DNA from: Fragilaria crotonensis
Taxonomy: Eukaryota > Bacillariophyta > Fragilariophyceae > Fragilariales > Fragilariaceae
Assembly: GCA_022925895.1 (NCBI GenBank)
Contig: JAKSYS010000176.1
Location: forward strand, 31,317 to 95,316
Reading direction: 5' to 3'
Length of the DNA: 64,000 nucleotides
Part shown: one piece after another, positions 1 through 12,240 of the stretch
Layout of the letters: each line of letters starts with the position of its first letter
Position numbering within the stretch: the stretch's first letter is position 1
Program-made: the position numbers and the translations under genes
Notes under the pieces: model-generated
Seen by the model: only the letters and a program-made list of their open reading frames with translations
Database searches by the model: none
Told to the model about the DNA's origin: nothing

Positions 1-1443
1 GTAAGATCCTGGAACAGTTTGTCAAGATCCTTCTTGTTGGAGTAGGCAATCCCAAGATCATCAACATAGAGAACAATCATGATGGTCTTGCTGTACAAGA
101 GGCATGAGTCTGTGGCACTCTGCTTCAATCCTTGGAGGAGGAGTGCTTCACGAATGTGTTGATACCAAAGGCGGGGGAGCAACCGAGAGACCGTAGAGGC
201 TCTTAACAAGTCGTAGGCAAGTCCTTTGGTCGCTTGGCTGATCAGACTTGAAGCCTCTTGGCATGTGGATCCAGACTGGGTCAGTTAGGTTGGCTTGAAC
301 AAAGGCACTGCTGAAGTCAATGGAGCAAGTTTGCCATCCCAATGTTAGGGACAAGACAAGGAACAATCGAACTGAACTCCAAGCAACAACTGGGGCATAG
401 GTTTCAGGTTCTCCTTCTTCAAGGTCGCCTCGAACACAGTAGCGCGCTTTGTACTTGGTGACTTCTCCATCTGGGGATCGCTTGCGCCAAAATACCCAAG
501 TCCCTGGGAGAATCTTGGTCTTGGCTTCAAGGATACTGACTTCCTTCCAAGTCCCATTATTCTCAAGGCTTGCCACTTCCTTAGCAGCTGCCTCCATCCA
601 CTTGGTCACATGCTCAATGTCAGCCATAGCTTGGTCAAAGCTCAGAGTGTCAGGATCAGATGCAGCTGCCTTGAAGGCAGTTGGGGAAAGGATGATTCCA
701 TTTTCCTCAAAGATCCAAGCACTTGGAGAAGCAAAGTATCCATGGCCTTGAGTGTTATCGTATCCAAGGCGTTGTGGTGCTGCGCGAATGCGGTTGGACC
801 GGCGCGGAGACGTTGGTGGCGGAGGCGACTTGACTGGTTGCTCGTCACGTGGTGAGTCAAGGGCGAATGCATTGTCTGGAACAGGACTCTCCCTCGTTTC
901 AGACATTGGGGTCTGCTCCCGAACTGGGGAGAAGATTGGCTGATGAACTGGGGAGATCGGGGTAGCTGGGACCTTGCGTGGCGTCTCTTCCTTGGCTTGT
1001 GAGCTGGAGTGTGGACGGCGTTGCAGAGGTGAAGTTCTGATGTCTGGCGTTGGAGGAGACTGGAGAGACCGAGGATCGATAGACTGCTCCCTCGTTTGAG
1101 ACATCATGGGAGTTGGAGGCCTTGGAGTGAGCAATGGAGAACTTGGCAATGGCTGTGGAACAGTTGGTGTCCTGGGTGGAGCCTCAGCCAAGGGAGGAAC
1201 TGGGAGTTGTTCAATAGCAACAGCTTCATCCATGGAGGCAGCAACTCTTGTTTGGTTCTCATTGATGGCTTCTGTAGCTTGGGAGTCCATTCGCGCTTCC
1301 TCTGTAGCATCGTTGTCGTCGTTGTCATCGAATGGGAACTGATATCTTGAGTCGCCAAACAAACGGGCCCAACACGTTGTATTAAAATCCCGGGAGGGCA
1401 TCCACATTGGTAGCCACTGTTGCAAACCAATCATCAAACACAA
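1..1443 (-). pseudogene. Copia reverse transcriptase, N-terminal two thirds
   Basis: A 431-codon ORF (1443-148) starts with a Pro/Ser/Thr-rich linker of about 230 residues. It then enters the copia RT domain (RVT_2): the WMEAAAKEVASLENNGTW start, GTWVFWRKR, KARYCVRG, CSIDFSSAFVQA and LRLVKSLYGL blocks. The frame is lost in a C run near 170. The other frame continues the domain and reaches the catalytic YVDD motif at about 65-80 before the window edge. One extra C in the run would explain the break. This is inferred to be a non-functional or miscalled copy. Confidence 0.85.
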
Positions 1444-2762
1444 TGTGATATTGGGGAGTGATGTACCCTGTCTCTGGATTCAAAACCAAGGGGACTGTGC
1501 TTGCATGTTTCTTGGAGAGCCCCATGTTGACACAGCGGATGGACCGAGGCTTCCAGCGAGGCAGCTTCTTTCCATCTGCAATGGTCTTCTCAAGAGCATA
1601 CACAGGACATCCCCACACATGCAGATCATGATACTTCCTTTGCTCCCATCTGGACTTGGTGAAGACATCACTTGGACAGAGACCTGTTGCCAAATCAGGA
1701 ACATGGTTGTGGAGGAAGATAGCATGGGAGACTGCCATTGGCCAAAGTGTTGCATCAGCCACATCTGGCCAATGTACTGCTGAATGGAGCATCATTGTCC
1801 GAGCGATTGACATGATCGTTTGGATTGCCCTCTCAGCATGGCCATTGTGATGGTGAGCTCCAACTCCAGCAAACTTGACAACTTGCTTCAGAGTTCCAAG
1901 GTGCTCAGTGAACTTAGCTGAGGTGAAGCTCCACCATTGTCAGAGAGATAGGATTGTGGAATGACTCCACTGTCCCTTGCCATCAACTCAAAGTTCTGCT
2001 TGGCCTTCAAGTCTCATGAGTGTTCAGATGCTTCTGAAACTCAACATGCACAAAGTTGGAAGCATGATCAATGAAGAGGCAGCCACCAGCAAACATGTCT
2101 GAGTTCAAGCTCCTTCCAGCTGAAGAGAAGAGCCTTCCCTTTGTTCCACAAATGAAGTGATCAATGGAGACTTGTTGTCCAGGGAGCAAGTTGTCTGCCT
2201 TGAGAACTCCAGCTCGATCCTTGATAACAGTTGTGATCTTGGCAGGAGCTGGTCGCTGATGTTGCTTCCCATATTGGCATGCGGCACACTTGGGAGGGTT
2301 GACAATTCGGCAAGCAGCAGTATGGAGTGATCGATGCGACTCACTCCGACTCAGGACTCCAGTTCGCATGATGAATTGGATCTTGCGAAAGGAAAGGTGT
2401 CCAAGGCGGTGGTGCCACCTTAATAACTCCTTCTCAGCTTCAGTCAAGTTGAGGTTGCTCTCATGAACAGTGTTGAGAGTAATGTTGAGAGCTGCAACTG
2501 CCTTGGGAGTATCTGAGCTGCGGTGTGCATCAGAGGTAGGCAAGTTGTTGTCAGGGTTGACTCTTGCAATGAGTTGCCCTCTGGCTTCATCAGAGGTGCC
2601 ACTCAAGGTCAGTTGATGAGCTTCAATGGTGATGGTCTCTCCAGGGTAAGCTTGGAGCAAGCTTGTGGTGGATAGGAGCCTGACCTTGATGCAAGACACC
2701 AAGTAGGCTGGGACCTTGAGCATCCTTAGGTTGCCCAGAGTATCTTGCATTGCCCACAGCAC
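1382..2762 (-). pseudogene. Copia GAG-pre-integrase and integrase
   Basis: ORF 2762-2007 carries the GAG-pre-integrase zinc module (HHRLGHLSFRKIQF, then CAACQYGKQ) and the start of the integrase core (VSIDHFI, then LFIDHASNF). ORF 1813-1382 holds the distal integrase core, including AVHWPDVADATLWPMAVSHA and the DLHVWGCPVYAL block, followed by the linker towards RT. The stretch between them (1814-2006) is readable only with frame changes. Integrase would insert the cDNA, but this copy cannot encode one continuous enzyme as written. Confidence 0.8.
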
Positions 2763-4157
2763 ATGACCTTGGCCTTCAATCCTGAGTCCCTTTGCAATGC
2801 CCTGCAGTTGAGTGATAGGGCCAGGGTGTTGATGGGTCCAACAAAGTCCTTGCGGTCAGGAGTGATCGAGATGCTTGCACCAGAGTCCCAAATGACAGGA
2901 AACGTTGAAGCCTTGGGAAGGGATTCGCGGAAGCGGTCGGTTGACTGGAGAGCCATGCGAAGGATTGTGGAGTAGTTGCCGTTTGGAAACTTAGCCATGT
3001 TCACTTGCATTGCCATCTTGCGAGCAGCTTGAAGTTGCTTGGAGGTCCACTGATGGTTCCCTAGGCCTTGGAAGCCAATGGGAGAGACGGGGCGATAGAC
3101 GCCGTTGGACTTGGGAAGCCTGCGAGCGCGGCGTCGCTGCTGGCGAAGCGGAGCGTCGAGGTAGGCGTCGTTGACATCGCAGTGGTTGATCCTTGGCCCT
3201 TCCTCTTGCGTCGACAAATCCGATGGCGAGCGGGATGTGTTACGGAGCTTGGGGCAAGGTTCAGTTGGCCCATGGACGATTGTATCGTTGCAGTGGCGGC
3301 AGGTCCAGTGAGTTGATCGCGGAATGGAGCGCTTGAGCGAGTCGACACGCTGAAGGAGAGTTGCAACCTTGGAGTGAAGGTCGTTCAACTGCACTTGCTG
3401 CTGTTGTTCAACCAACGTTGGTGCATTCCTCCGAATGTAGCGTCCCATGGATCGCAAGTTAATGGGGTACCTGCGATGCAGTCCATGGGAGCGAATACTT
3501 CCGGCTTGGGAACATTCGCGCGTCGTGTGACCTTGCGATTGTGTTGCTTGAGAGCACGACGATGGCGGCGAGAAGGTAGCTCCTTAGGATCAGGCTCAGG
3601 CGATGTTGAGCTGGGCTTAGGAAGCCAGAACAGTACGACCATGGCCAGTAAGGCCCAAAGCAATGGAGCAATGAGCGCCTCCTGGTGAGCCTCAAAAATT
3701 GCGAGACGTGCGGGCGAACGACCATGACATGCGCTCGAAGGATTGCCATGACTTGGCTCCAATCGACGGCGTTAAAATGCGCCATGGCGAGTTGAATAAT
3801 TTCCAGCGTGGAGGTCCACATAGTTTTGCAAACGGGACTGAAAATATTGCCATCACGTAGGTGAGCAGTAGAACGAGTACGGGAGGATCCGGGTCACCAT
3901 GGTGCGCAGGATAAAGAGCGCGTCAGTCACACTTGGGACGACCTCAATTTCCGTGGTCCACACCGATGGATCGAAGGCAAGAGAGACATTGTTGATTGCA
4001 GAACCAACACCTTGAGGGCCCTCAGAGCTCTTCTTGACACCAGTGTGCGTTGCCGTTGCGTGGGTAGTGGTCCAACGCTTGCAGCTTGCGCACCAGTTGA
4101 AAGCCTTTCCGTTGGCTTGCTTGACTTGAGGTGCTCCAGATGGAGGAGGAGTAGACT
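2726..4157 (-). pseudogene. Copia gag C-terminal region and aspartic protease
   Basis: The retroviral-type aspartic protease site, Asp-Ser-Gly-Ala-Ser, lies at about 2872-2886 inside ORF 3457-2726 (FPVIWDSGASISITPDR context). Upstream of it are a Cys/His cluster (WTCRHC, then EPCPKL) and a short hydrophobic stretch in ORF 3762-3385. At about 4045-4102 a second finger-like motif (NWCASCKRWTTTH, then ATHTG) follows the gag CCHC knuckle. The region is in several frames. The protease normally cuts the Gag-Pol polyprotein. Confidence 0.65.
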
Positions 4158-5576
4158 TCAGGACTTGACATCCTTTGGTCTTTCATTGCCATTCCCATTC
4201 CTGCCCTTGCCCTTGTTCTCTGGGCATTCGCGCGACCAGTGTCCAGGCTTGTTGCACTTGTGACAGACTCCTTTCTTGGCAAGTCCAGCACCATTGTTGG
4301 AGGTCTTGGACTGAATGAGGTTGAGTACCTCAGCTCTGGTGATTGGGTTGCCATGTTTCGAATGCAGCTGGTGGAGCCTTGGAGTCGCGAGTGTGACGTG
4401 CAGGTGGCCACTCCTTCCTGTCAAAGAGCGTCCTGTAGGCATCCTCTGCGTGAGCGCAGATGTCCTTGTAGGTCAGCTTGTTGACTTGCATGTGAAGGTT
4501 GGCAGCTTCCTTGTCCTTGAATCCAATGTCCAAAGAGCTTGCTCCAAGTTCTGCTTGACAGATCTCAGGGGAAGAAGTCCTCATTGCCAGAACCACCAGC
4601 CAAAGAAAGATCTTGAGCATGGCCAGAGTGAGGTTGTGGTCATACTGGCCAGCAGTTGTCAACTCATTTGCATCCTTGCGAAAGTGAGCTGCCAATTGTT
4701 CAAGGTTCTCTCCAGAGTACTGACTTGGGAGCCTGGCCTTGATGATGGCCTTGAGATCTTCAAACCTCTCAATGGAGGTGGACTGGATGGACTTGAGGAA
4801 CTGGAGCCAAACAACTGGGAAGGAATCAGAATCATCCAACTTCTCAGTCACCTTGTTGCTTAGCTCAGTAGAGTGAAGCAAGCAAATAGGTCCTGGCTGC
4901 CATATCGTTGGTCGGTCATACTTGTCGTAGCGTTGAACTTGAGCTTCCGCCAACAACTTTGCCGACTGGACCGTGTACCTGGCGTGAGCCTTGATAACGT
5001 TAGTCATCTTGGCGTCGTCAGTTGGGTCCCTGAGGTAAGCAATGGAGTCCATGCCAGTGTCCTTGAGATGATCCCAGACAACATTCTGGAAGCTGATCAA
5101 ATCATCACTTGGCTTGAAGGAGATCTTGTGCCCAGTTCTCCTGAAGTTGTAGCCCTTCTGGGCTGCAGAAACATAGACAGGGCGGAGCTGGTTGGGAGAG
5201 GTGTGCTCTAGGAGAGCAATGGAGCCATCCAAACCTGTCCAGGTGTGGTTGGGCTTTCCACCTGTCCAAGCAGACCATTCATCCTTGGTCACCAAAGTGA
5301 TTCCCCCAATGAGGGAACAAGAGGCTTGGAGCTTGAAGGAGCTGGGAGCTCCACTGGGGCAGTCATTGGAGTTGGGAACTCCAAGACAGACTCTTCATCA
5401 GTAGCAAGAGTCCTGGCTTGAGCGATTGCCTCGGTGAGGCGAACGTCGACAGGATCGGAGATCTCGAATCCTTCTGGATTGCCGCGGCCTTCGACAGCAG
5501 TCCCGAGGATTCCAACAACAGGTTCGTCTGGAAGATTCGTCGGGGACGTAGAGCCTTCAGATGGTGGAACCGACAT
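4158..5576 (-). pseudogene. Copia Gag (capsid and CCHC zinc knuckle)
   Basis: ORF 5576-5289 gives an acidic Pro-rich N-terminus. ORF 5295-4330 (321 codons) gives the helical capsid-like part (RYDKYDRPTIWQ, SFPVVWLQFLKSIQSTS, LPSQYSGENLEQLAAHF). ORF 4442-4158 ends with a canonical CX2CX4HX4C knuckle (CHKCNKPGHWSREC) at 4224-4265. The three ORFs overlap in different frames, so at least two frame changes separate the pieces. Gag packages the element RNA. The conserved order argues for one gene broken by indels rather than three genes. Confidence 0.75.
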
Positions 5577-5780
5577 GATGATTGGAGTCTTGGCTTGGAA
5601 AGCAGATCTTCAACCACTCAACAGATTGCTGACTGCGTACTCGAGTTGGCAGAGAGCAATGAATCAGCCTAGTCTTGGGAAGACGTGGGGCTGTCGCAGG
5701 ATCGCCGGAGGAGACCTGCCTTGACGCTGAGCGTAGCTTCCTTGGGAAAGGAACTTGAAACGAGCTTGCCGGAGAGGAAA

Positions 5781-6573
5781 GTGCGTTAGAGGGTAAGTCT
5801 TATTATTGGGCGAAAATAACCAGTCGAAGTACACGGCGTGATCAAGGCTGCGTACTAGTTCGTAGAAATCCGGGTTCGGTCAAACGTAGAGTTATAAATT
5901 CTAGTGTTGTTTAACTTATGAGCTTATTTCTAGGTTTCACTTTGAAGGAACCAATTCAATCCAGGTCCGATTGAATCTTGCCGATCTACTTTCGCGAAGT
6001 TAGAGGGTTGTGGGAGTGAACATTCAAAGCCTTCATCCCACTGATAAGGGCATTGAAATGTCAGCTCCAACTCCGCCGTCACGAGCGAATTGACAGTCGC
6101 AACAACTGTTGCAACATGGCCAGACTTAGCCAACATGATGAGGGGACACATGTTGGAAATTAGTTGGCACATGAAGGGAAATTGCAGTTGAATTGCACTG
6201 GGTTAATGTGGACAAATTGGTGTTGTAGAAAAGGAGGTTATGAGGGCGGAAAGCAGTCCGGGACAACTGTAGTTTTCGTACTGGCGATTCGCCGTATACA
6301 GTTGGCGTGAGAATCTTCGTATCCAAAGCCGGATGGGACTCAGCTGGCGGGGACGAAATTTCAACGTCAATAACGGCACAATAACAGCTGTCAGCTGCTG
6401 TACCTTGACTCTGAGTGTTGTACTGGTACTGGAGTAGATCGCCTACGGTATTAGAATCGACAATTCCATTGAATATCGGCGTTCGTTAGGGAGAAGGGCG
6501 TCTGCGACCAGCGCAGTGTGATGCTCCTGAATCCTGAACCTGAAGGTCGGAATCCTTGTGACATTCAAGAATA
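5781..6573. other. Spacer between copia element and NDUFV1
   Basis: No ORF with recognisable homology. It must hold the NDUFV1 promoter and may hold the 5' LTR of the copia element (minus sense), but no duplicated copy is present to define it. No TATA-like element can be assigned with confidence. Confidence 0.4.
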
Positions 6574-8150
6574 ATGATGGCGTTTGTCTCTGCAACTCGA
6601 GGCGGTGCACGATCTGTTGCGAAGCAGGCTGCTCGATCACTCTCGTCTGGGGCTGAGATTCTAGCTGGAAGTGGGTAAGTCTTCGATGCACCTTCTAAAA
6701 TCGAAGGTTGTCTCATGTTTTCTGGGGAATACGAAATTCCTTCTAATTTCTTTTTCCGTGTTTTCGTAGTGTTTACCAAGGCCTTACGGATCAGGACCGC
6801 ATCTTTACAAACCTCTATGGAGAGCAAGATTGGCGTTTGAAGGACGCTATGAAGCGTGGTGATTACCACCTGACCAAGGAAATAATGTGCATGGGGCCTG
6901 ACTGGATTGTGCAAGAAATGAAGGACTCTGGATTGCGAGGACGCGGCGGTGCCGGTTTTCCGTCCGGACTCAAGTGGAGTTTCATGCCGAAATCGACCGA
7001 TGGTCGTCCGTCATTCCTAGTTGTTAATGCAGATGAAAGTGAGCCTGGTACTTGCAAGGATCGTGAGATTATGAGGAAGGACCCACACAAACTTGTGGAA
7101 GGATGCTTGTTGGCGGGTTATGCCATGAGAGCTCGCGCTGCCTATATCTACATTCGCGGCGAATACTTCAATGAGGCTGTAATCCTTGACGAAGCTATCC
7201 ATGAAGCTTACGCTGCTGGTCTCATTGGAAAAAACGCTTGCGGGTCGGGTTACGATTTCGATGTTTACCTTCATCGCGGTGCTGGTGCCTACATTTGTGG
7301 TGAGGAAACTGCCCTCATTGAGAGTCTCGAAGGCCGTCAAGGAAAGCCACGCCTTAAGCCTCCGTTCCCAGCTGGAGTTGGTGTTTTTGGATGCCCAACT
7401 ACGGTTACAAATGTTGAGACGATCGCTGTCTCTCCAACCATTCTCCGTCGAGGTGCGTCCTGGTTCGCTTCCTTCGGAAACGAGAACAACAGAGGAACCA
7501 AGCTGTTTGGAATTTCCGGCCACGTCAAGAACCCCATGGTTGTTGAAGAATCCATGTCTATTCCTCTTCGAGAGCTTATCGAGAAGCACTGCGGAGGAAT
7601 GCGTAATGGGTGGGAGTCTCTTCAGGCTTGCATTCCTGGCGGATCCTCTGTTCCTGTCTTGAACAAGGCTCATTGCGATGACGCGATCATGGAGTTTGAT
7701 GACTTGAGAAACCGTGGTTCCGGCCTTGGAACTGCTGCTGTCACTATGTTCGACGACAGTGTCGACATGGTGGCTGCCATTCGTCGTCTCTCACACTTTT
7801 ACAAACATGAATCCTGCGGTCAGTGCACCCCATGTCGCGAGGGTACTTCTTGGTTAGAGGAAGTTTTGATTCGCATGGAAAAAGGACAGGCCGACAAGCG
7901 AGAGATCCCCATGTTGGAGGAAATATCGCGTCAGATTGAAGGGCACACTATCTGTGCGCTCGGAGATGCTGCGGCCTGGCCCGTGCAAGGGCTCTTGCGT
8001 CACTTCAAGAAGACCATCGAAGATCGGATCGACGACCCTTCTTCTTTTGACCACGAAGCAGCTTTCCAAAAGGCCTGGAGTGGCGACGCTTTCGACAACG
8101 CTGAATGGGTAAAGAAACACGGTGACGGTCTGACCTACTCGTCTGCGTAG
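6574..8150 (+). CDS. NDUFV1: NADH dehydrogenase (ubiquinone) flavoprotein 1, complex I 51-kDa subunit
   Basis: Entry point of electrons into mitochondrial complex I: it binds NADH, FMN and the N3 4Fe-4S cluster. Joining 6574-6674 and 6770-8150 gives 493 residues, close to the family length plus a presequence. The Arg/Ala/Ser-rich, acid-poor first 25 residues ([18 protein letters not shown]) fit a mitochondrial targeting peptide. [10 protein letters not shown] lies at about residues 91-100, the NADH/FMN segment [16 protein letters not shown] near 207-222, and the cluster ligands are Cys383, 386 and 389 (CGQCTPC) plus Cys429 (HTICALGD). The start is the first of two adjacent ATGs. No frame lesion is visible. 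The gene stands alone between transposons; spacing gives no operon-like information. Confidence 0.97.
6675..6769 (+). other. NDUFV1 intron 1 (95 bp)
   Basis: GTAAGT donor and a TTTTCGTAG acceptor preceded by a T-rich tract. Splicing joins the presequence exon to the conserved [14 protein letters not shown] block with the codon GG|T intact. Confidence 0.9.
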
Positions 8151-9317
8151 CTAACACGCGTGATCAGATCCGTACCTGTGATCATAGTCATCGGCTGTCC
8201 AGATCTGTGGTCACCGCGAATAGCTGTTTCGTAATCACCACACGGCCGACCAGTTGTGCGGACGAGGAACTAGTGCAAAATAGTTCTCATCACTTTCTTT
8301 GAGCCTATCCAATTATGCTTTGTTTATTAAGTCAGCTATGCGAATGGATGAAGGTTCAGGTGCACCTGCCATCAGCACGAAGAAGAGTAGAAATGAGACA
8401 TGGAACGGGCGTGGCATCTTCCGTTTGCAGTGAGTTGGTGATTGGGATGGCAAAGCATGGACAAAAGGAAGTCAAATACTTGTAGCTGTCGTTTGCTTTA
8501 GTTATACTGAGCACATGGACATACATGTACTAAAACACAGCTACTTACGATGCGTGGTCGAGGCACGGCGTCCGCAACAACATCGCACCTCGAGTCCACG
8601 TCGCTGCTGCTGCTGCTGAGACACCATGGCCCGCAGCTCCCTTGCGTGATTCTTGTATGTGAAACGACTGGAGGTCACAACCCAAATGCCTTGGTGCCTT
8701 ATTGTTCCTCAGCGCATACCTTGGTACTACGACGGAAATGAGCACTCCGATACATTGTAGAAATAGTCAAAATGGACGAGTCCAGTGGATCCATCAAACA
8801 TAGCGATTTTCCCAGGAATAACGCAGACTCAGGACCGTACCTCTTGAAGCATGCGCAGCTGTCTTCTGCAAAACGTCCAAGGAAGACTGCGTCTCCGTGT
8901 CCACGGCAAGGGCCAACGCAAGATTGAACCTAGTCATGCAGATGACAACGATTGTTCTCGTTCTCTCATGGAAATATCAACCATGGCTAGAATACAATGT
9001 TGCCGACAGGTAGCATCATCCTCCTGATAGGAATCCTTGAAATGTATAGAGGTTCAAATTTCAGATGTCATGAGTCATGAGTCATGAGTCATGAAATGCT
9101 GACGCGAAGGATATACTTTTTGCGGTTGCAACGGTAAAAACATTACGAGTACACGTACTACAGTACTACTACTCACGAGTCACGAGTGAAGAGGCTTCAG
9201 ACTTCATGAAAGATTTACGATTTTCAAGTACGTGTTTTGGGTTTGAACCTGTGCGGTTGTCCAGATGTGGCACAGCAGAAAGCATCTTCTTCATTGTACA
9301 CTCACTATCAGACACTG
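8151..9317. other. Spacer between NDUFV1 and the gypsy element
   Basis: No supported gene. It contains a perfect 7-bp tandem repeat (GTCATGA x4) at 9067-9094. Before the gypsy insertion this stretch would have been continuous with the upstream region of the PsbP-like gene, so it may contain that gene's displaced promoter. Confidence 0.5.
9067..9094. repeat. GTCATGA tandem repeat, four copies
   Basis: Four exact head-to-tail copies of the heptamer. No coding or RNA role is apparent. Confidence 0.9.
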
Positions 9318-9494
9318 TATAACGAGTGGTCGTTACCTATAAGGTAGGCTCGTCGTAGATCGTCCGACATGGTCGGCTTGCTCCTATCGTGACTGGATGA
9401 TTGTTGTGAGGTTGGGATCGATTCAGTGCCTTGGGAGGCTACGTCATCGGTCCACGGGTGACGGACAGTTATCTACATATCGTCTCACGTTACA
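9318..9494 (-). repeat. Gypsy 3' LTR (177 bp)
   Basis: Matches 18442-18618 base for base as far as can be read. In the element's sense it begins TGTAACG and ends CGTTATA, so the end does not carry the usual CA. Confidence 0.93.
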
Positions 9495-9505
9495 TCCCCT
9501 CTTCT
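9495..9505 (-). promoter_or_regulatory. Gypsy polypurine tract
   Basis: In the element's sense a GAGAAGAGGGGA run directly abuts the 3' LTR. This is the expected primer position for plus-strand DNA synthesis and fixes the LTR border. Confidence 0.85.
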
Positions 9506-10498
9506 CGTTGTTGTCGGTGGCCTGTTTCTAGTTGGAAGGGTTCCGGGACCGTCTTCCAGTTCTAGTCATGGCTTCCCTTACCATCGTTCAGAGGTTCGTA
9601 TCGTTCTCGCGTCTTGTTCGCTCCTCGTACGTTCGTTGCCGAAACCTTCCTCTGTTCCACGCCGGTTGCGAAAACTCACCGCATCCGTTCCACGGCACCT
9701 AGGTCGCTCCAGGGACACCGCCTACAAAGTTCTCGCCCCCGGGATTGGCATCGGCCCGCCCCGCTGAGTTTCTTCGTGGCCCGGCTTACTACTCTTCGTC
9801 CGGTGGGTGTTTGGGGACTTCTAGGACTGGACCGGTTATGGGGTCATTGCCGGCTGCCGCGTCGCTTTCCAGATTTCAGTCGGGTTCGATTCGTCTTTGG
9901 TAAACGTTCATTCTGCAGCGAAATGTCACAACAATTCTCTCGGACTCAGCGCGGCCGCACTTATTTCCGCGAGACCTGTCCACGGGCTCCAAAGTTGGCC
10001 GCTGTGGTGGGAGAGATACATACTTTGAGTATTAGTACATGGTACGTTGTGGTTGTGCTTACTGATTCTTATGGCTGTCCTGGTCAGTGTTTGGTATCTA
10101 TCGGTCGTATGTAATGTGATGATGTTGTCTGTTTTGATAATTGTGATGTCGCTTTGCTTGATAGTTATCGTAGGGGTATGACTTCTTCAATGTCGCTAAC
10201 GTCAAGGTTGTGTTGTTCCGCTGCTGTTTTCAGGTCTTCCCATTCCTCGAATGCAATGCGATTGGCTTCGTTTTGGTAATATTTGGGTACGGCGAAATCA
10301 AACGGGCCGACGAGGCCGTTCTCACATAGGTCGATGGTTTGCTCGTATACTTTGTATCGCTCCGGTTGATCTCTGAGGCGCTTCTATTTTGCCTGGGCGC
10401 ACTGGTACGATCGGTCCCATCCTGCCGTTCGTACGTAATTGATGTAGTTCGGGCCAGTATCTGCAATTACGGGTTGTCGGGTTTTGCTGTTCTCGTGT

Positions 10499-12240
10499 TC
10501 ACGGATGTAAAACCATACCGTGTATTTGCCTTCGCGTGTTGTTGGTGAGTCGTCGTCGTGTAATTTGGCTTGTACAACATACCACCGATGTATTTGTTGT
10601 GTCAATCATGTATTTGATAAAGAACAGCTTGTCTCGTGACCTCCTGATTTGTTTGTATAACGTGTGTGCCTTTTTTCGTGTATGACTTTGCGCATGTACC
10701 TGTTTTGTATCGTCGTTGCGATATCGTTCTGGTTTGTTGGCGGTGCGTGTTGATGTGCGTTGTGTTATTTCGTCGTTGTGGTGTCGTTTGCGTTTGTTGG
10801 TGGTTGTTCTAACGTTTTGTGCTCTCATTGCCGGGACAACGGGTGTTGTTATGGTTGTGGTTGGTGTTTGTTCTTCGGTAGTGTGATTTGCAGGTGTGGT
10901 GTTATCCGCTTGGGGTTGGGGTTGTTGTTGTTGGTCAGGTTGGTCGACTTCATTGTTATTGCTGTCGTTGTGGTGGTTGTCCCCGTCGGTTTCCCTGTCG
11001 GTTTGGTTGTTGTCCTCATCGTCGTTGTCGCTGTCATCATCCTCGTTTCCATCGTCGCTGTGATCGCTGTCTGTCTGCGGCCTGTTGTCAATGTCTTCCT
11101 GCCATAAGTCTTCAATTTTTTCGTATGCGAACGGTTGTTCTGGTTCGGCTTGTCGGTATCGGCCTGGTTCATGTAATCCTAGTATGTTTTCGAGAGGGTT
11201 GTCCACGATAGCGTGTCTGTATGTTGCCAACCGTGTGTCTATGCCTTCTGTAGGTTTGTGTAGGATGAGTGTGGATGGTATTTTGGTCAGACGCGATGCA
11301 GATTCTTTCGTGGGGCGTCCTCGTCGACCCGCTCCGTGTATTCCTGGTAGTCGTTGAACTCGGTATGTGCGGGTTTTACCTGTTCTAACACTCGATATGG
11401 TCCTCTAGCGTGTATTCGTGCCTTCGCTGGGCCGTGTTCTTGCGTCGTTTGGACTTGTTTCTTGATGATTACAAGATCACCTGGAGCAAAGGTTTTCATG
11501 TTGCGTCCATCGTTCTTGAGTTTCCTATGGTGTTCGCGGCGATCTTCAATGAGGAGTTTTAATACTTCCTGTTGCTTGCGCCAAAGTGGGAATGCGCTGT
11601 CAACGTGCTCAATGGTTTGTTGTCCTTGTGCTTCGTGATCCCTGGGGACAAGTGGTTCTTTCTCAAAGTCGATAGGGAATGGGAATTCGCGTCCAATTGC
11701 CGCGTATGATCGCACTATGTTGGTTCCGTCGACTGGGGCCGAGTTCCATGCGTATACGGCGAAGATGGTACAAACATGAAATCCTGGAATGTTTCACAAT
11801 CGGCTGCGTGTATCCGTTGTACTTTGTTGAGGTATCGGTGAAAGCGTTCGCATATGATGGCCTTGTGGTTTCCCTTGCTGACCGTGTAGTTGGGAGACCA
11901 ATATTTTGGCATAGCGTTTGCATTGCTCCTGCAAATTCGCTGCCTGAGTCAATAATGACTAGGCGTGGGGGCCGTGGTTGATAAAGAATGCTGTGAATGC
12001 TGCTCGTGTCATGCTTTCGGAGTCTAAGGCGTCCACAAATGTAGCGGCTGCGAATCCAGTCATAGCATCGATGCATGTGACTACATGTGTGCCGTTTCCC
12101 TTTTTATTGATGCTGCTCGCCCTGGGTGCCAAACGTCTAGTGTGATCACATCGAATGGTTCGTCCGCTTGGAAAGTTTGGGTTGCTGTTGGGCCTCGTGG
12201 CTGGTTATGTTCGCTGCGTTGCAATGTCCGCATCAAGCGT
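10499..12240 (-). pseudogene. Gypsy integrase and C-terminal tail, frame-broken
   Basis: The integrase H2C2 finger starts at the end of the pol ORF (HTAPMAGHTGYQKTFWKIAARYYW). It continues downstream only through frame changes: a CGHC pair, the core block FDVITLDVWHPGR, CIDAMTGFAAATFVDAL, VIIDSGSEFAGAMQ, KGNHKAIICERFHRYLNK and AVYAWNSAPVDG. The C-terminal DNA-binding part (GDLVIIKKQ, then GPYRVLEQVK) is in ORF 11715-11287. An acidic Asp/Asn/Gln-rich tail follows in ORF 11230-10499. At least four frame switches fall within 11.7-12.25 kb, several in C or A runs. As written no integrase could be made. Confidence 0.8.

Larger units (their letters stand above)
1..5780 (-). mobile_element. Ty1/copia LTR retrotransposon, partial and frame-broken
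   Basis: Read on the minus strand, the domains run gag, zinc fingers, protease, GAG-pre-integrase, integrase, reverse transcriptase. This is the Ty1/copia order (integrase before RT). The RT and everything downstream run off the left edge, so RNase H and the 3' LTR are not visible. The body is split over at least six reading frames. The right boundary is approximate: no LTR can be proved without the second copy. The domain order and the spacer composition resemble the copia-like elements known from diatoms. Confidence 0.85.

Noticed and set aside
9614-10114. 166-codon plus-strand ORF inside the gypsy element
   Set aside because: It lies antisense to the element between the acidic tail and the 3' LTR, shows no recognisable domain, and its Arg/Pro/Leu composition looks like a GC-driven shadow.
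10760-11211. Plus-strand Val/Cys-rich ORFs resembling membrane proteins
   Set aside because: They are antisense shadows of the Asp/Asn-rich tail of the gypsy polyprotein.
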